A stretch of DNA of 64,000 nucleotides from Norana najaformis (GCA_964023275.1 OZ029919.1:7106903-7170902); one strand, 5' to 3'; shown: positions 24,484-36,045, numbered from the stretch's first letter. A program made the numbers and translations. The notes: generated from the letters alone by a model not told the origin.

Positions 24484-24606
24484 TATACACATACATACTT
24501 GCCTACATATATACATACATTCATGCACATGTGCTCACCCAACAGACAGACAGACAGATAGAGACAGACAGACAGACAAAGATAGAGAGAGAGAGAAAGA
24601 GAGAGA
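24452..24606. repeat. ACAT, GACA and GAGA microsatellites
   Basis: (ACAT)n passes into a mixed segment and then into GACA and GAGA runs. The 73-codon frame is a repeat translation. Confidence 0.85.
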
Positions 24607-24849
24607 ATATTTGGCCTACCGTGCAGGCATTGTATACTGTAGTTAGACTACTCATATAAATTTACAAAATATGTGTTCTAATTATTATAGTTAACGAAAG
24701 CTACATGGCTTTCAGTGTCGTAATTATTTAAAGCTTTCGGGCCCGAGACGTTTCTAAGTTTCACATTTTGCATGGAAATTCAAGACCTTTCTCCTGCAGT
24801 GTCCGCTGACAGCGACCGTAATTAGTAATTTCGCAGCAACAGTCGGGGA

Positions 24850-25330
24850 AGACAGCTACTTCATTTCTTACTTACTTCCTGGCATTCCGGGAAGCCGGGG
24901 CGTTAAGCGCCCGTCACGAATCGTGGACATGTCACGCGGAACAGCAAGCGTCGCTTTCTTGCATGCATGTCATACGGCGCTGACAACGCCGACATGATAT
25001 CAGTTTTAATAACACGTGGATCCTTTGTCACGTCCTTTATGACGAGTCGCTTTTGTCCGAAGCCCGCGGTTCTTTGAACCAAAGCGTTGCCGAGCTAATC
25101 AGATCCACCGCGGTATTAAATCAAGCAGCAGAAAGCTTCGGCGAGGTCCGTGTTCAAGGGTTCGAAAACGCCGCGACACGCCTTTGCAGGGAACATCCGT
25201 GCTGTGCGAACAGTCGTTGAGTTCGCGACGGCGGCCAGTGTTAACGTTATCTGGAGAAAGCCGTGAAATCATATTTTGAAGTGCTGTGACGGAGCCAAAA
25301 CTCCGGCTGGGTGATTAGGATAATGTCAAA
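24850..25330. other. GC- and CpG-richer unique segment
   Basis: The segment is rich in cg dinucleotides compared with its neighbours and free of simple repeats. No splice-bounded exon, conserved domain or RNA is recognised. A regulatory or first-exon role is possible but unsupported. The 89-codon frame starting at 25330 lacks any recognisable motif. Confidence 0.25.
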
Positions 25331-25712
25331 TGCCTGGGGATGTTGTGCTACGATCGCAGGAAGCATTGCGGCGAGATCGCCGTCGTGTTAAGCGGAAGCC
25401 CAACAAGCAGCAGGAAATCCTAGTGGAAAGAATGGAGTTGACCTGTGGAAAACATTGTATGCACCACGTAAGGGCGTTGGGAATTATGGCTTCTAGCCTG
25501 AAGGGCGGATGTTACATCACTGCGGCTGACCTGTGGAACAGCTTGACTAGAAGCAAGGGCTTTGCGAATTGTGTCTTGAAGCCTCCAGGGCCAGTGTGAC
25601 TTCTATCTCTTACCTTTGGGATCTCGACACTGGCTCTGTCCAAGAGATTATAATTATGGAATCATGGCAGTTCTTTTGTGGTCTCTTGATTAGATTATGT
25701 TTGACCAACTGT

Positions 25713-26135
25713 ATGCATGTATGTGCATGTATGTATGTATGGATCTATATATGTATGTATTTATGTATGCATGTATGTATGTATTTATGTATGTATGTAT
25801 GTATGTATGTATGCATGTATGTATCTGTATGCATGAATGTATGAATATATTATGTATGTATTTGTGTATGTATGTATGTATTTATGTATGTACGTATTTA
25901 TGTATGTATGTATGTATGCATGTATGTATCTGTATGCATGAATGTATGAATATATTATGTATGTATTTGTGTATGTATGTATATATGTATTTATGTATGT
26001 ATGTACGTATTTATGTATGTATTTATGTATGTATGTATGTATGTGTGCATGTATGTATCTGTATGCATGAATGTATGCATATATTATATATGTATTTATG
26101 TATGTATGTATGTATATTTGCATGTATGTATATAC
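25713..26135. repeat. Compound TATG array with higher-order units
   Basis: TATG units are interrupted by a marker block (gtatctgtatgcatgaatg, tatgaatatatta) at 25821, 25926 and 26055, giving offsets of 105 and 129 bases. Whole segments were therefore duplicated. The array is followed by cctgaacacttatatatcga and cttttaagcacc, a retroelement tail motif. Confidence 0.9.
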
Positions 26136-26469
26136 CTGAACACTTATATATCGACTTTTAAGCACCCCTTTAGAGCAGAGGAAAAGTGGCTATCTATCTG
26201 TTCTGAGAGAGACGTCTTAAATGTAGTCTGTGGTCAACTCTGGCTTAAGCAAGGGCTTTGGGTAAATTATGACCACACCCCTGGTCGTTATGGAGAACTC
26301 GAGCTTGTAGAGGTATGGTAATTGCTAATTTATTAGATGCCTTTATCAACATTAGTCCTCAGAGACTCAGAGGTACTCTGGTTCAAGGATCTTTTGACTG
26401 AATCACAGTCATGACAGTGGCTGACAACCTTGCAACCACTTTTATAGATCCCTAAAAGATGCACTATAT

Positions 26470-26575
26470 ATGCTTGCATACATACATACATACATACATA
26501 CATACATACAGACATGCATACATACATGCATACATACACACATAAACATACATGCATATATGTATGCAAGATAGG
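26470..26575. repeat. CATA microsatellite
   Basis: This is an imperfect ACAT array ending about 20 bases before the tail of the minus-strand LINE fragment at 26596. Confidence 0.9.
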
Positions 26576-26595
26576 CATAAATAAAGGGAGGAGGA

Positions 26596-27060
26596 AATCG
26601 TAATTGTAATCTTAATCAAAAACTTATAAAGCGCCACTTCAAGATAAAACTCATCAAAGGCGATCCCGGCCCAATTTTCCATGACTTATGGGGAATAACA
26701 CGGTCTTCAAACGCTTGCGGAAAAGAGAGGGAGGATGAGAGAGGAATTCCCGCCTAAGGTCACTAGGCAGGTTGTTATATCAGGCTAGGATTTGTGGAAG
26801 AGGAGTGTTTTCAGTTTTGAGTAAAAGACCTGTGCAGAGATTGCAAGGGGTGAAGTGTTGGTGAGTTCATAGGATGGACCAGATAATTGTCATAATTCTG
26901 GCGGGAGTTTATTTCAGAGGGGTGGAGCAGCGATGGCTATGCAAGGATTTCCAAATTTTAAGGATGAGATGATAGAAGGTGAATTGCGAGGGCGGAATAG
27001 GATAGGGTTGAGGTTTGGAATTGTAAATAACTGACCAAGAAAAGAGGGTTGAGAGGATTG
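26596..27060 (-). mobile_element. LINE 3' end with reverse-transcriptase C-terminus
   Basis: On the minus strand a frame reads NPCIAIAAPPL, stop, NKLPPEL, then VFYSKLKTLLFHKS and stop. This matches the L2/CR1/Rex1-group C-terminus (AAP-LWN-LP-LR...FKSKLKT-LF). The W codon has become a stop, so the copy is dead. About 270 bases of 3' UTR follow, ending in gcgctttataagtttttgat and an attacaattacgattt tail. Its upstream ORF is missing. Confidence 0.8.
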
Positions 27061-27570
27061 AAGCAGCTAGTAATCAAATCCGGATCCCACTTGTTTAAAG
27101 TAGCCCCATTAAATGCTGGACATTCTCTTTGAGGATTGTTAGTCTTCCTTTTGTAATTAATTCAAGACTCCATGGCTAATATTGTCAATAAAACAATTAT
27201 CCTCTTAAGTTAGCCTGAAAATGGAAGTTGAGTTCCATATGGTAATTGCTTGATGACTATAGCCTGAGTTACTTGCATGAGAAGTGATTATTATCCTCTT
27301 ATGTTGGAATTGTCTGTTTGTTGGGAAATTGTTCTAGTAGATTTGAAAGGCTGTTAGTTATGATCATCTGTCCAGACTAGACGTAGCATTGTCACATGCT
27401 GCTGATACAAACCTTTGTTTGGCACATTTTTAATTGTTGTGTTTACTAATTTCTCTTTCAGCAGTATTAACAGACCTCTTGCAGCTCTTTGCACTGGCCG
27501 TGATGATTATCGATCGTGTTTATTGAAACAATATTGGCTAAATTTATAGAGCATGACTATATGTAGAGTT
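27061..27570. other. Non-coding DNA, nothing recognised
   Basis: AT-rich spacer between the LINE end and the 29-bp minisatellite. No feature is supported. Confidence 0.4.
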
Positions 27571-28681
27571 CTGCTGACAAAATGGCCCCTGCTATTGTGC
27601 TGCTGACAAAATGGCCCCTGCTATTGTGCTGCTGACAAAATGGCCCCTGCTATTGTGCTGCTGACAGAATGGCCCCTGCTATTGTGCTGCTGACAAAATG
27701 GCCCCTGCTATTGTGCTGCTGACAACGTGGCCCCTGCTATTGTGCTGCTGACAAAATAGCCCCTGCTATTGTGCTGCTGACAAAATGGCTCCTGCTATTG
27801 TGCTGCTGACAAAATGGCCCCTGCTATTGTGCTGCTGACAAAATGGCCCCTGCTATTGTGCTGCTGACAAAATGGCCCCTGCTATTGTGCTACTGACAAA
27901 ATGGCCCCTGCTATTGTGCTGCTGACAAAATGGCCCCTGCTATTGTGCTGCTGACAAAATGGCCCCTGCTATTGTGCTGCTGACAAAATGGCCCCTGCTA
28001 TTGTGCTGCTGACAAACTGGCCCCTGCTATTGTGCTGCTGACAAAATAGCCCCTGCTATTGTGCTGCTGACAAACTGGCCCCTGCTATTGTGCTGCTGAC
28101 AAAATGGCCCCTGCTATTGTGCTGCTGACAGAATGGCCCCTGCTATTGTGCTGCTGACAAAATGGCCCCTGCTATTGTGCTGCTGACAACGTGGCCCCTG
28201 CTATTGTGCTGCTGACAAAATAGCCCCTGCTATTGTGCTGCTGACAAAATGGCTCCTGCTATTGTGCTGCTGACAAAATGGCCCCTGCTATTGTGCTGCT
28301 GACAAAATGGCCCCTGCTATTGTGCTGCTGACAAAATGGCCCCTGCTATTGTGCTACTGACAAAATGGCCCCTGCTATTGTGCTGCTGACAAAATGGCCC
28401 CTGCTATTGTGCTGCTGACAAAATGGCCCCTGCTATTGTGCTGCTGACAAAATGGCCCCTGCTATTGTGCTGCTGACAAACTGGCCCCTGCTATTGTGCT
28501 GCTGACAAAATAGCCCCTGCTATTGTGCTGCTGACAAACTGGCCCCTGCTATTGTGCTGCTGACAAAATGGCCCCTGCTATTGTGCTGCTGACAAACTGG
28601 CCCCTGCTATTGTGCTGCTGACAAAATAGCCCCTGCTATTGTGCTGCTGACAAAATGGCCCCTGCTATTGTGCTGCTGTCA
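27571..28681. repeat. 29-bp minisatellite, 38 units, with 16-unit higher-order repeat
   Basis: The unit is gctgctgacaaaatggcccc followed by tgctattgt. Units differ by a few diagnostic changes (gacagaat, gacaacgtgg, aaaatagcc, ggctcc, gctactg, aaactgg). The order of variants in units 4-19 is repeated exactly in units 20-35, an offset of 464 bases or 16 x 29. 29 is not a multiple of three and no long frame is open, so it is not a coding repeat. Confidence 0.97.
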
Positions 28682-28766
28682 AGTGTGAACAGAAGACACT
28701 GCTATGAGTGATTCAAAAATTCTTGTGAGGGCCCTCTGTAACCTCGTTTTCTTACTGTCAGTTTTG

Positions 28767-28980
28767 CAGTCATTTAAAGTTACCTGTAGAATTGTTTTAA
28801 TTACACAGCAATGTAAATTATTCTTTAATATTTTTAACTGTGATTTTCCCAGTCAAATATTTCTTTGGTGTTTTTGACTCTCAATTTCACAGTCATTTAA
28901 ATTATTCATTATAATTCTCCCATTCTTAAGTCTACAGTCATCTAAAACAAAATATCTTTTTTTGGAATTGTCTCAGTGAT
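28767..28980. repeat. Degenerate repeat of about 42 bp
   Basis: The word cagtcatttaaa or a close variant recurs at about 28767, 28805, 28849, 28889 and 28932. It recurs again at 29319 after the SINE. Between occurrences are ttttt-gactctcaa-like blocks. Confidence 0.65.
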
Positions 28981-28991
28981 GTCAACTTCAA

Positions 28992-29263
28992 GTAAGTAAA
29001 GTATCCCATATCCCACAAGTGAGATGTAGGGGAAGCACTTATTTGCTTTTCTTTAGGCCCTTAAGCCGGCATTGGATGAATCCAAAGGCTCTGGACACAG
29101 GGCCAGTGCATCGCGGGACTTGCCGTTTACTTCTCAGCTTAAGCCTGTACGAAATTATACGGCTTGGTGAGTAAACAACTTACCCAGGGTCATTACACGG
29201 AGCCAAACCCGCAACCGCATGATCAATGACCAGATGTGTTATCGATAGACCACTGTGCAGCAC
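28992..29263 (-). mobile_element. tRNA-derived SINE with 12-bp target duplication
   Basis: The 12 bases tgtcaacttcaa lie at 28980-28991 and again at 29264-29275 and bound the insert exactly. On the minus strand the insert starts with a tRNA-like head (cagtggtctatcgataacac as A-box region, ggttgcgggtttggctccg as B-box region). A gaccctgggtaagttgttta block follows, like the CORE segment, and the element ends in a ttacttac tail. Length is 272 bases. The body differs from the 9.3/41.7/45.1 kb SINEs, so it is a second family. Confidence 0.85.
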
Positions 29264-29689
29264 TGTCAACTTCAAAGCCATTTATAAATTTTTATGGTGT
29301 TTTCCGACGCTCAACTTTGCAGTCACTTAAAATATCCTTTGAGATTTTCGGACTCTCGGTTTAAAGCTGCGTAAAACCCTAACACAGCCCTCGATCTTAA
29401 CCTGATTTGGTAGTCGTTTGCTTGCCTGGACTTTGTCAGCTTGATTTCTGGACTTTGCAACCGGATTAAAATGCGTGGAATGTAAATAATTTGAGTCCTG
29501 TTAAGTAGTACTTAAATTACCGACTTAGCTTGCTTCTGTTATCTGGACTGCAGGCATAAGGTAAAGAAAGGTAAGGTAAAATAAGGTAATTGTTGACTGA
29601 TTGCCTGCTTCCTTAGGCAGTGGTTCTGAGAATTATGGTCCTCGAGGTGGAAGGATATTTGGACAAAATAAGCAGCTGGCAACATCGGT

Positions 29690-29882
29690 TTAGCAGTTCT
29701 TTAATGTTATTCAGGTCTAAACTTAGACCACTTGTGATCCACAGTAGCCAGATTACTGATCTTTAGGACTTCGACGATCCTTCCCCAATGGATTATGATT
29801 TTTGACTGTGGTTTTATTTGAAGTGATCTACTATTTAAGCCTATAACGGCGGTATAGAAGTCAGTGGATTAGCTATGATTAA
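29690..29882 (+). mobile_element. LINE 3' end, family D, copy 3
   Basis: A frame reads LMLFRSKLRPL, a worn form of F-x-SKLKTHLF. It is followed by ccaatggattatgattttt and tgaagtgatc and ends in ataacggcggtatagaagtc, agtggattag. Confidence 0.65.
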
Positions 29883-30174
29883 CAACCACACAATCTTCCC
29901 ACTTGACTTGGCAGGCAACTGTCAACGGGGCAAAATACGCACTGGGGTTCAAACACCAGATGCAGATTAGATGCATTGAAAGCAAATTATATGCATTCGG
30001 TCTGTGCTTCTATAGCACCATAATCTAAGTTCTACAGAACTTAGATTATGAATAATCAAATCAGAATAATCAAAATGCACAAGGCATAAAGGATGGTTGC
30101 CCACAGTCTACCACTATGTCACTAATTGCATTTGTCACTTGCCTGTAGCCACATCTGAAGTGCAAGGTGACACC

Positions 30175-30320
<146 letters not shown>

Positions 30321-30779
30321 ATGCATAATAATATATTAATTTAAAGTACATGTAGGCGTTACAATGTAATGATTATATATATATAGTAAATTTATATCCA
30401 TATATATATGTATATAGTAACAATTAAGTAATAATTATATATAGATTATGTAATGATTTAATACTGTATGTTTATATATATATATTATATAGTTATTTAT
30501 TTGTTCTATTTCCTGCTGTCAAATTAAATGTGGTGTTGGTGAAGGTGGGACTGACATTGATATCAGCGCCACCTTGTCAGTGTAAGGATACTGGTGCAAG
30601 TTTATTCCGAATGTATCCTTCTGATTTCTTGGTCCTGGTGGTCGTGTTGACTAATTGTCTTAATAAGCCTAATTAACAAATTAGTCAGATTTGAATGCTA
30701 CTTTTAATTATCTCGTCTGCTGATTGATGCATCCTGTTTATTGGCCTGAGTTCTTATTCTCCCTTTTTATCTGCAAGTT

Positions 30780-30940
30780 GTCTGTATGGCCGTGTGGGAG
30801 TATATGTTTTTGTATCACTGTGTATGTATGTATGTATGTTGGCTGTCGGGAAATATATGTTTGCATCACTGTATGTTTGTCTGTGTGTTTGTGTTCATGT
30901 CTGCCTTTCTGTTTGTATGCCCTGTTCAGTCTGTGTCTGT
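30780..30940. repeat. TGTA/TGTTTG low-complexity tract
   Basis: Short TATG and TGTCTG runs inside otherwise unique sequence. The cysteine/valine-rich frames across it are composition artefacts. The stretch 30940-31540 shows nothing recognisable. Confidence 0.55.
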
Positions 30941-31539
30941 TGCGTCGCTTTCAGTTATGTAATACTATGCAATAAATTTGTTAAAGTCGGCAATATGAAG
31001 ATATTAGGTTTTATTTTTGCGTTTTTATCAATTTAAATCTCCTCCAAATCAACTGACATTCTGAATTCAAGACATTCCCTTCCCGGTTTTCGTTGGCATT
31101 GCGCCAACCATGTGTCGCTTTCCCACCCCAGTCATTGTTCAGTCCCCCCTACCTTGGATTTATCCGAATATTTCAGTTTCCGGCTGGGCCCGAAATTTGG
31201 TGCCACGTGAGCTGATGTTTGGTGATTTCCGAGACAGTTTAACCACTTGGCTGAATAACGATCACGTGATTTGTACGTATTGCGTGGTTATTTTGTGATT
31301 ATGCATCATGGCCACCCTCATCCATCCACCCATTTGGACTCAATAACCCCTCATCCCTGTCGCTGCAGCTGTGTACGTTTAAACGGTTCGTCGTTTCAAG
31401 TCAAGGGGCATGAAACGAAGACCAAAGCAGGTGAGCTGATTACTTTTTTGTCCACGCGAAGAAGGATTATTCTTTAGAATTTCCTAAAGTACAGGCCACT
31501 GCGCTTCATGTTTAGCACACACCGAATAGGCCTCTGCTT

Positions 31540-31762
31540 TAAGTGTGAGTGTTAGACCTAAACTGAAGAAAGATCTCTTCCAAACCGCTTAGCCACCGTA
31601 GCCTGGCTTCTGGTTTCTCTGACCTATCGGAATTCGACTCGGCTTCTCTAACGGTTTACAGATTTTTGACCGCGATTTTGACTTGAAACGACCTTGGAAT
31701 GATGACGTGGGCATTATGATAACGACGCTATGTAAGTCTTTAGATTAGATTAGATTAGTGAC
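31540..31762 (+). mobile_element. LINE 3' end, family D, copy 4, with ORF C-terminus
   Basis: One frame reads VRPKLKKDLFQTA, stop, PP, stop. This matches FRSTLKAHLFQLAYPP at 7502, and then gcctggcttctggtttctct, gacctatcggaattcgactc and the remaining family-D 3' UTR. It ends in gacgctatgtaagtctttag and ATTAG repeats. Confidence 0.75.
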
Positions 31763-32261
31763 TCGGGAGTCCGGATCGAAAGGTAGGACTAAGCCGAGTG
31801 TATTAAGAGGAGTGCCGCGTGGCTTACCGGTCAAGACTTTTGCCCGTGCAACGGGTTCAATTCTCAGATCCAACATGCAAAATCGACGTGGATCGCATTA
31901 CTGTCGCGCTTCCAAAAAGCACACCCATAGTTCACTCGATGTTCACATCGGGAAGACTAAGTGTGATCACCTTGGGGGGGACTTCACTTGCCAGACTTGA
32001 CCTAGTTTTGTATCCTTCGTTTTCTGGGTCGACTGAATAAATTTTGACAAATCTTCGATGCATTCCGCGTGTCTAGGCTGTTACTAACAGAACATCATTT
32101 AGATTAATTAGTTTTCTGCCATTCATCTAATTAAGCTGGATGTAAGACTGTAGCGCAGATTTCAAACGGACTAGACATCGAAGAACCTGATCACCTCCCA
32201 GCTACTGCCGTATAAGGTGCTCGGATAAATTTTTAGGTGGCATACTAAAGATTATGGCTTA
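31763..32261. other. Non-coding DNA, nothing recognised
   Basis: Two overlapping open frames of about 75 codons lie at 31758-32040 but show no recognisable domain. Confidence 0.35.
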
Positions 32262-32430
32262 TTTCAGAGATTTAGATCTCGGGCTAGCACGGTCCGTATA
32301 CGGGGACCTTAAATGGCGTGGCGCCCATTCAAACGGGCAGCGGTGGTGAAGGATCTCACCCGATAAATTCATTGCAAAATGAGCAGGGTCGAGGCCATAC
32401 GGTCGCTATATAAAACCTATACATTTATGT
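32262..32430 (+). mobile_element. SINE/MITE-like family E, copy 2 (best preserved)
   Basis: Blocks in order are tttcagagatttagatctcg, ggctagcacggtccgtatac, ggggaccttaaatggcgtgg, cgcccattcaaacgggcagc, ggtggtgaaggatctcaccc, gagcagggtcgaggccatac and ggtcgctatataaaacctat. The end 'gcgctatataaa' is the same terminal word carried by many other elements here. Confidence 0.8.
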
Positions 32431-32454
32431 CTTACACGAATCAGTGTGATCTGT

Positions 32455-32532
32455 GTTGATTGCAAATAGCAGGCACGGGATTCGAGCCCAGGTCGCTGAG
32501 GTGAGCAGATGCGTTAGCCGATCGATCACCCT
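32455..32532 (-). mobile_element. tRNA-like head (SINE or tRNA relic)
   Basis: On the minus strand atcggctaacgcatctgctc lies at the A-box position and ctgggctcgaatcccgtgc is a good B box, with tRNA-like spacing. The acceptor stem does not pair, so a functional tRNA is not supported. Confidence 0.45.
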
Positions 32533-33084
32533 GTCAGCTTTTAGGGTAAATCGTAAGGTTGCACAGCTCTATCATCACGTGATTTTTGGGATGGGAGACC
32601 AATCTGCTGAGCCTAAAGGTTGCTGCACAACCCAATCGTCATGTCCTGCTTATAATGTGAGACTAAGCAATTACCTCCCGCACCCAAACTATTACCTATA
32701 GTAATTATTACGATAGGCCTACTAGCAATTAAAGCAGCCAGCCTGTTGGTTAATGGCCTTTTTAGGCCGTAGGCTAATGAATAATCGTCGTTAAGACCGG
32801 CTCTATTAATAGTGAAGCATCCGAGAAAGTGTCTCCATCTATCGGCTGCTGGAAGTAATTTACTAAATAAATAATTTATTGCTCTGCCTTATTTCGGCCA
32901 AAAAGAACTTGTGTTTACTTCTTGACTTTTTCAACAAATATAAATTAATATAATATTATTATTTTCCAATGGTTTCTTTTTATTACATAGACAGCCCGAA
33001 TGATATATGTAAATATATATATATGTTATATATATACTACGGAAATATACTACGGAACTTATATTACTCCCTAATATATCCATA
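32533..33084. other. AT-rich non-coding DNA
   Basis: A TATATA run lies near 33008-33035. Nothing else is recognised. Confidence 0.4.
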
Positions 33085-33745
33085 TATCTCGTATTGCAAC
33101 ATTGTATGGGCTTCCACATATCATAGGGCCTACTCGCCTGTGTAATCTTAGAACACTGCACAATCGCATCATCAGAATTATATGTAACTTTCCCTTTAGA
33201 GCTAGCACTCGACGGTCCTTTTAAGGTCTAGGAATATTGCCTTTTGATTGTATCAACAAGTTACAAATTGGTTTATTTATGTTTAACCTTAAAAATAATC
33301 TGTTGTATGGGGACTTCTACCATTATTACTTTTGTATGAACTCGGATGTGCATGGTCATTATATGCGCTCATCTCATGTGTATCGTTAACGCCCTGTTCT
33401 CACGACTAGTAGACAGTTTAGTGTTATAATTTGTGGACCGTCATTCTGGAATTCTCTGCCAACTGTACTTACGAGCTTACCAACTTTAGACCAGTTCTAA
33501 ACAAGTCTAAAATCTCGTCTACATGATGCACTTAGTTAAGTTTTTGTTTGTGTTTATGCACTGGCATTGATTTAATTAATTACTCTTGTATTCTAGATTT
33601 TTAATTGATTTTCTCAGTATAATGCTGTCACCTATTTGTAATCCATGATGTTAACAGGAGACCTTTGTAGCAGAACTTTTCGTTCTTTTTAGGTCAGCCC
33701 ATTGGCGCCAATGTATGTGACGGACTGTGATTGTAATTGTTAATT
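33085..33745 (+). mobile_element. Decayed LINE reverse-transcriptase C-terminal region
   Basis: Consecutive conserved segments are seen with frame breaks. YCNIVWAST occurs at 33092. RLCNLRTLHNRIIRIICNF and FRASTRR follow after a +1 shift at about 33140. Next come LGILPFDCINKLQIGLFMFN and SRQFSVIICGPSFWNSLP (W at 33447), then a truncated F-LKSRL segment. This order (YCN-VW-NRIIR-LGILP-...GLFMFK-...GP-WNSLP) is the C-terminus of a large clade of CR1/Jockey/L2-like LINE proteins. The 3' UTR appears to end in gactgtgattgtaattgt. Stops and shifts make it a pseudogene. It belongs to a different lineage from family D. Confidence 0.8.
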
Positions 33746-34895
33746 ATTTTGATGATCAGTAAAAAATATTTTAAAATGATGAAAATTACAGGAAGACTGA
33801 TACAGGTAACTGTTTAATTCAAAACAGCCCCTATATTGTCACTAAGAGATGCACAAGTCATGTCAGTGACTTGGAGGTTGCTGCTAACTGAAACCAACAT
33901 CTGGGATTTGGATTTTGGTCCATTAGGTATCCAGCTGGATATAACATTCATGGGGAAAAGGAAATACGTGTGACCCTGCATGAAAAAAGCCCCACAACGT
34001 CAGCAAAGTAAATTTGCGAAAAACGCGCTTAGAATGCAAGTAGGCATAAAATGGGTCAAATGAGTTCTTTGCATATTTATATTCCTTCTTGTGTTAGCTC
34101 TAAAGCTTTAAGTCCTTATGTAGAATTTCACTATCTAAATATTTTGATTTTAAATTTTATTAAGATTCCCTGCAACAAAACTTCATTTATATTGTCCTTT
34201 GATCGACATTCCAATGACTATGCATATAAACAAGTCATGTAAACATGTATCTTTAGCAGTTTTTATGCAGATTTAATTTATGGCTGCCCCAGAGGCATAC
34301 AAATAGGCTCCAATTTGCTATGCTGATAAACATTCACAACCTCTAGGCACAGCGACTTACGCCGGGTCATAGTTATGGCACACTAACTCGCGATTTCTCA
34401 AAAGTAGCTGCAAAGACACCTATATCTTGAAGAAATTGGTACTTTTTTACAAGTTGTGATAGAAACATGAGGTTTTCACCTAATGGTTTGGCGATTCCAG
34501 CCCAATCCAGTTTTGATTTTTCCGACTTTATGAGGGTTTTCTCTTGCATGTTCACATATGTAACAGGTGACCATTAAAATTTACGTGCAAAGTAGAGACA
34601 TCAGGTGTTTGGCAGCTTGTGCCTACAACTGCTATTAAAGTAGCATAGGATAACTTAGCTATCAAGGCCAACACTGGTCTAATTAAACAGCATTTGATTA
34701 AATTTAAAGGAATTTGCCAACACAGAAATAATAACATCTAACAATTTAATCAGTCATGCCTCTGAGTGGTAAGCTTGAAGAGGTGCCATAAAATTGCCCT
34801 GAATTTATTAATCTGTGCCAACACAGGTGCAATTAAATAACCTTTGCCAATATCTTATTTGCTGTTTATGTTAATTGCAAAATCACTATTAATGT
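33746..34895. other. Unique-looking non-coding DNA
   Basis: AT-rich with no recognised repeat until the 47-bp satellite begins. Two opposite open frames of about 60 codons near 34373-34737 have no known motif. Confidence 0.4.
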
Positions 34896-35881
34896 TTATC
34901 AGTGATATCAAAACCCAAACGTCGTTTCTTAGCAGCTTTTTATCAGTGATATCAAAACCCAAACGTCGTTTCTTAGGCTTAGCTTCTTATCAGTGATATC
35001 AAAACCCAAACGTCGTTTCTTAGGCTTAGCTTCTTATCAGTGATATCAAAACCCAAACGTCGTTTCTTAGGCTTAGCTTTTTATCAGTGATATCAAAACC
35101 CAAACGTCGTTTCTTAGGCTTAGCTTCTTATCAGTGATATCAAAACCCAAACGTCGTTTCTTAGGCTTAGCTTCTTATCAGTGATATCAAAACCCAAACG
35201 TCGTTTCTTAGGCTTAGCTTCTTATCAGTGATATCAAAACCCAAACGTCGTTTCTTAGGCTTAGCTTCTTATCAGTGATATCAAAACCCAAAAGTCGTTT
35301 CTTAGGCTTAGCTTCTTATCAGTGATATCAAAACCCAAACGTCGTTTCTTAGGCTTAGCTTTTTATCAGTGATATCAAAACCCAAACGTTGTTTCTTAGG
35401 CTTAGCTTTTTATCAGTGATATCAAAACCCAAACGTCGTTTCTTAGGCTTAGCTTCTTATCAGTGATATCAAAACCCAAACGTCGTTTCTTAGGCTTAGC
35501 TTTTTATCAGTGATATCAAAACCCAAACGTTGTTTCTTAGGCTTAGCTTTTTATCAGTGATATCAAAACCCAAACGTCGTTTCTTAGGCTTAGCTTCTTA
35601 TCAGTGATATCAAAACCCAAACGTCGTTTCTTAGGCTTAGCTTCTTATCAGTGATATCAAAACCCAAACGTCGTTTCTTAGGCTTAGCTTCTTATCAGTG
35701 ATATCAAAACCCAAACGTCGTTTCTTAGGCTTAGCTTCTTATCAGTGATATCAAAACCCAAACGTCGTTTCTTAGGCTTAGCTTTTTATCAGTGATATCA
35801 AAACCCAAACGTTGTTTCTTAGGCTTAGCTTCTTATCAGTGATATCAAAACCCAAACGTCGTTTCTTAGGCTTAGCTTTTT
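34896..35881. repeat. 47-bp satellite, 21 units
   Basis: The unit is ttatcagtgatatcaaaacc, caaacgtcgtttcttaggct, tagcttc. It contains two dyads: tgatatca (perfect) and aaacg-t-cgttt (one-base spacer). Variants are few (cgtc/cgtt and cttc/cttt; one unit has aaaagtcg), so the array is young or homogenised. 47 is not a multiple of three and no long frame crosses it. Confidence 0.97.
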
Positions 35882-36045
35882 AAGCTTTTTGCTTAATTCA
35901 ATGTGTGTCTACATCATTCCCAAGTTACAGTCTTTCGGCGAATTCCGTGCTTTGTCCTGCTGTTGACAGATGTGAAGACATATTCTTAGCGACTAAAGTT
36001 GCGACATTAACACGCCACTAATCCATTAGACAAGTGTCAGTAGGG

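Noticed and set aside
25697..26165. 154- and 126-codon frames
   Set aside because: They are translations of the compound TATG array.
27571..28681. CRISPR-like array
   Set aside because: Units are contiguous without unique spacers, and the context is animal. It is a minisatellite.
34896..35881. CRISPR-like array or coding repeat
   Set aside because: The 47-bp units are head-to-tail without spacers and not a multiple of three.
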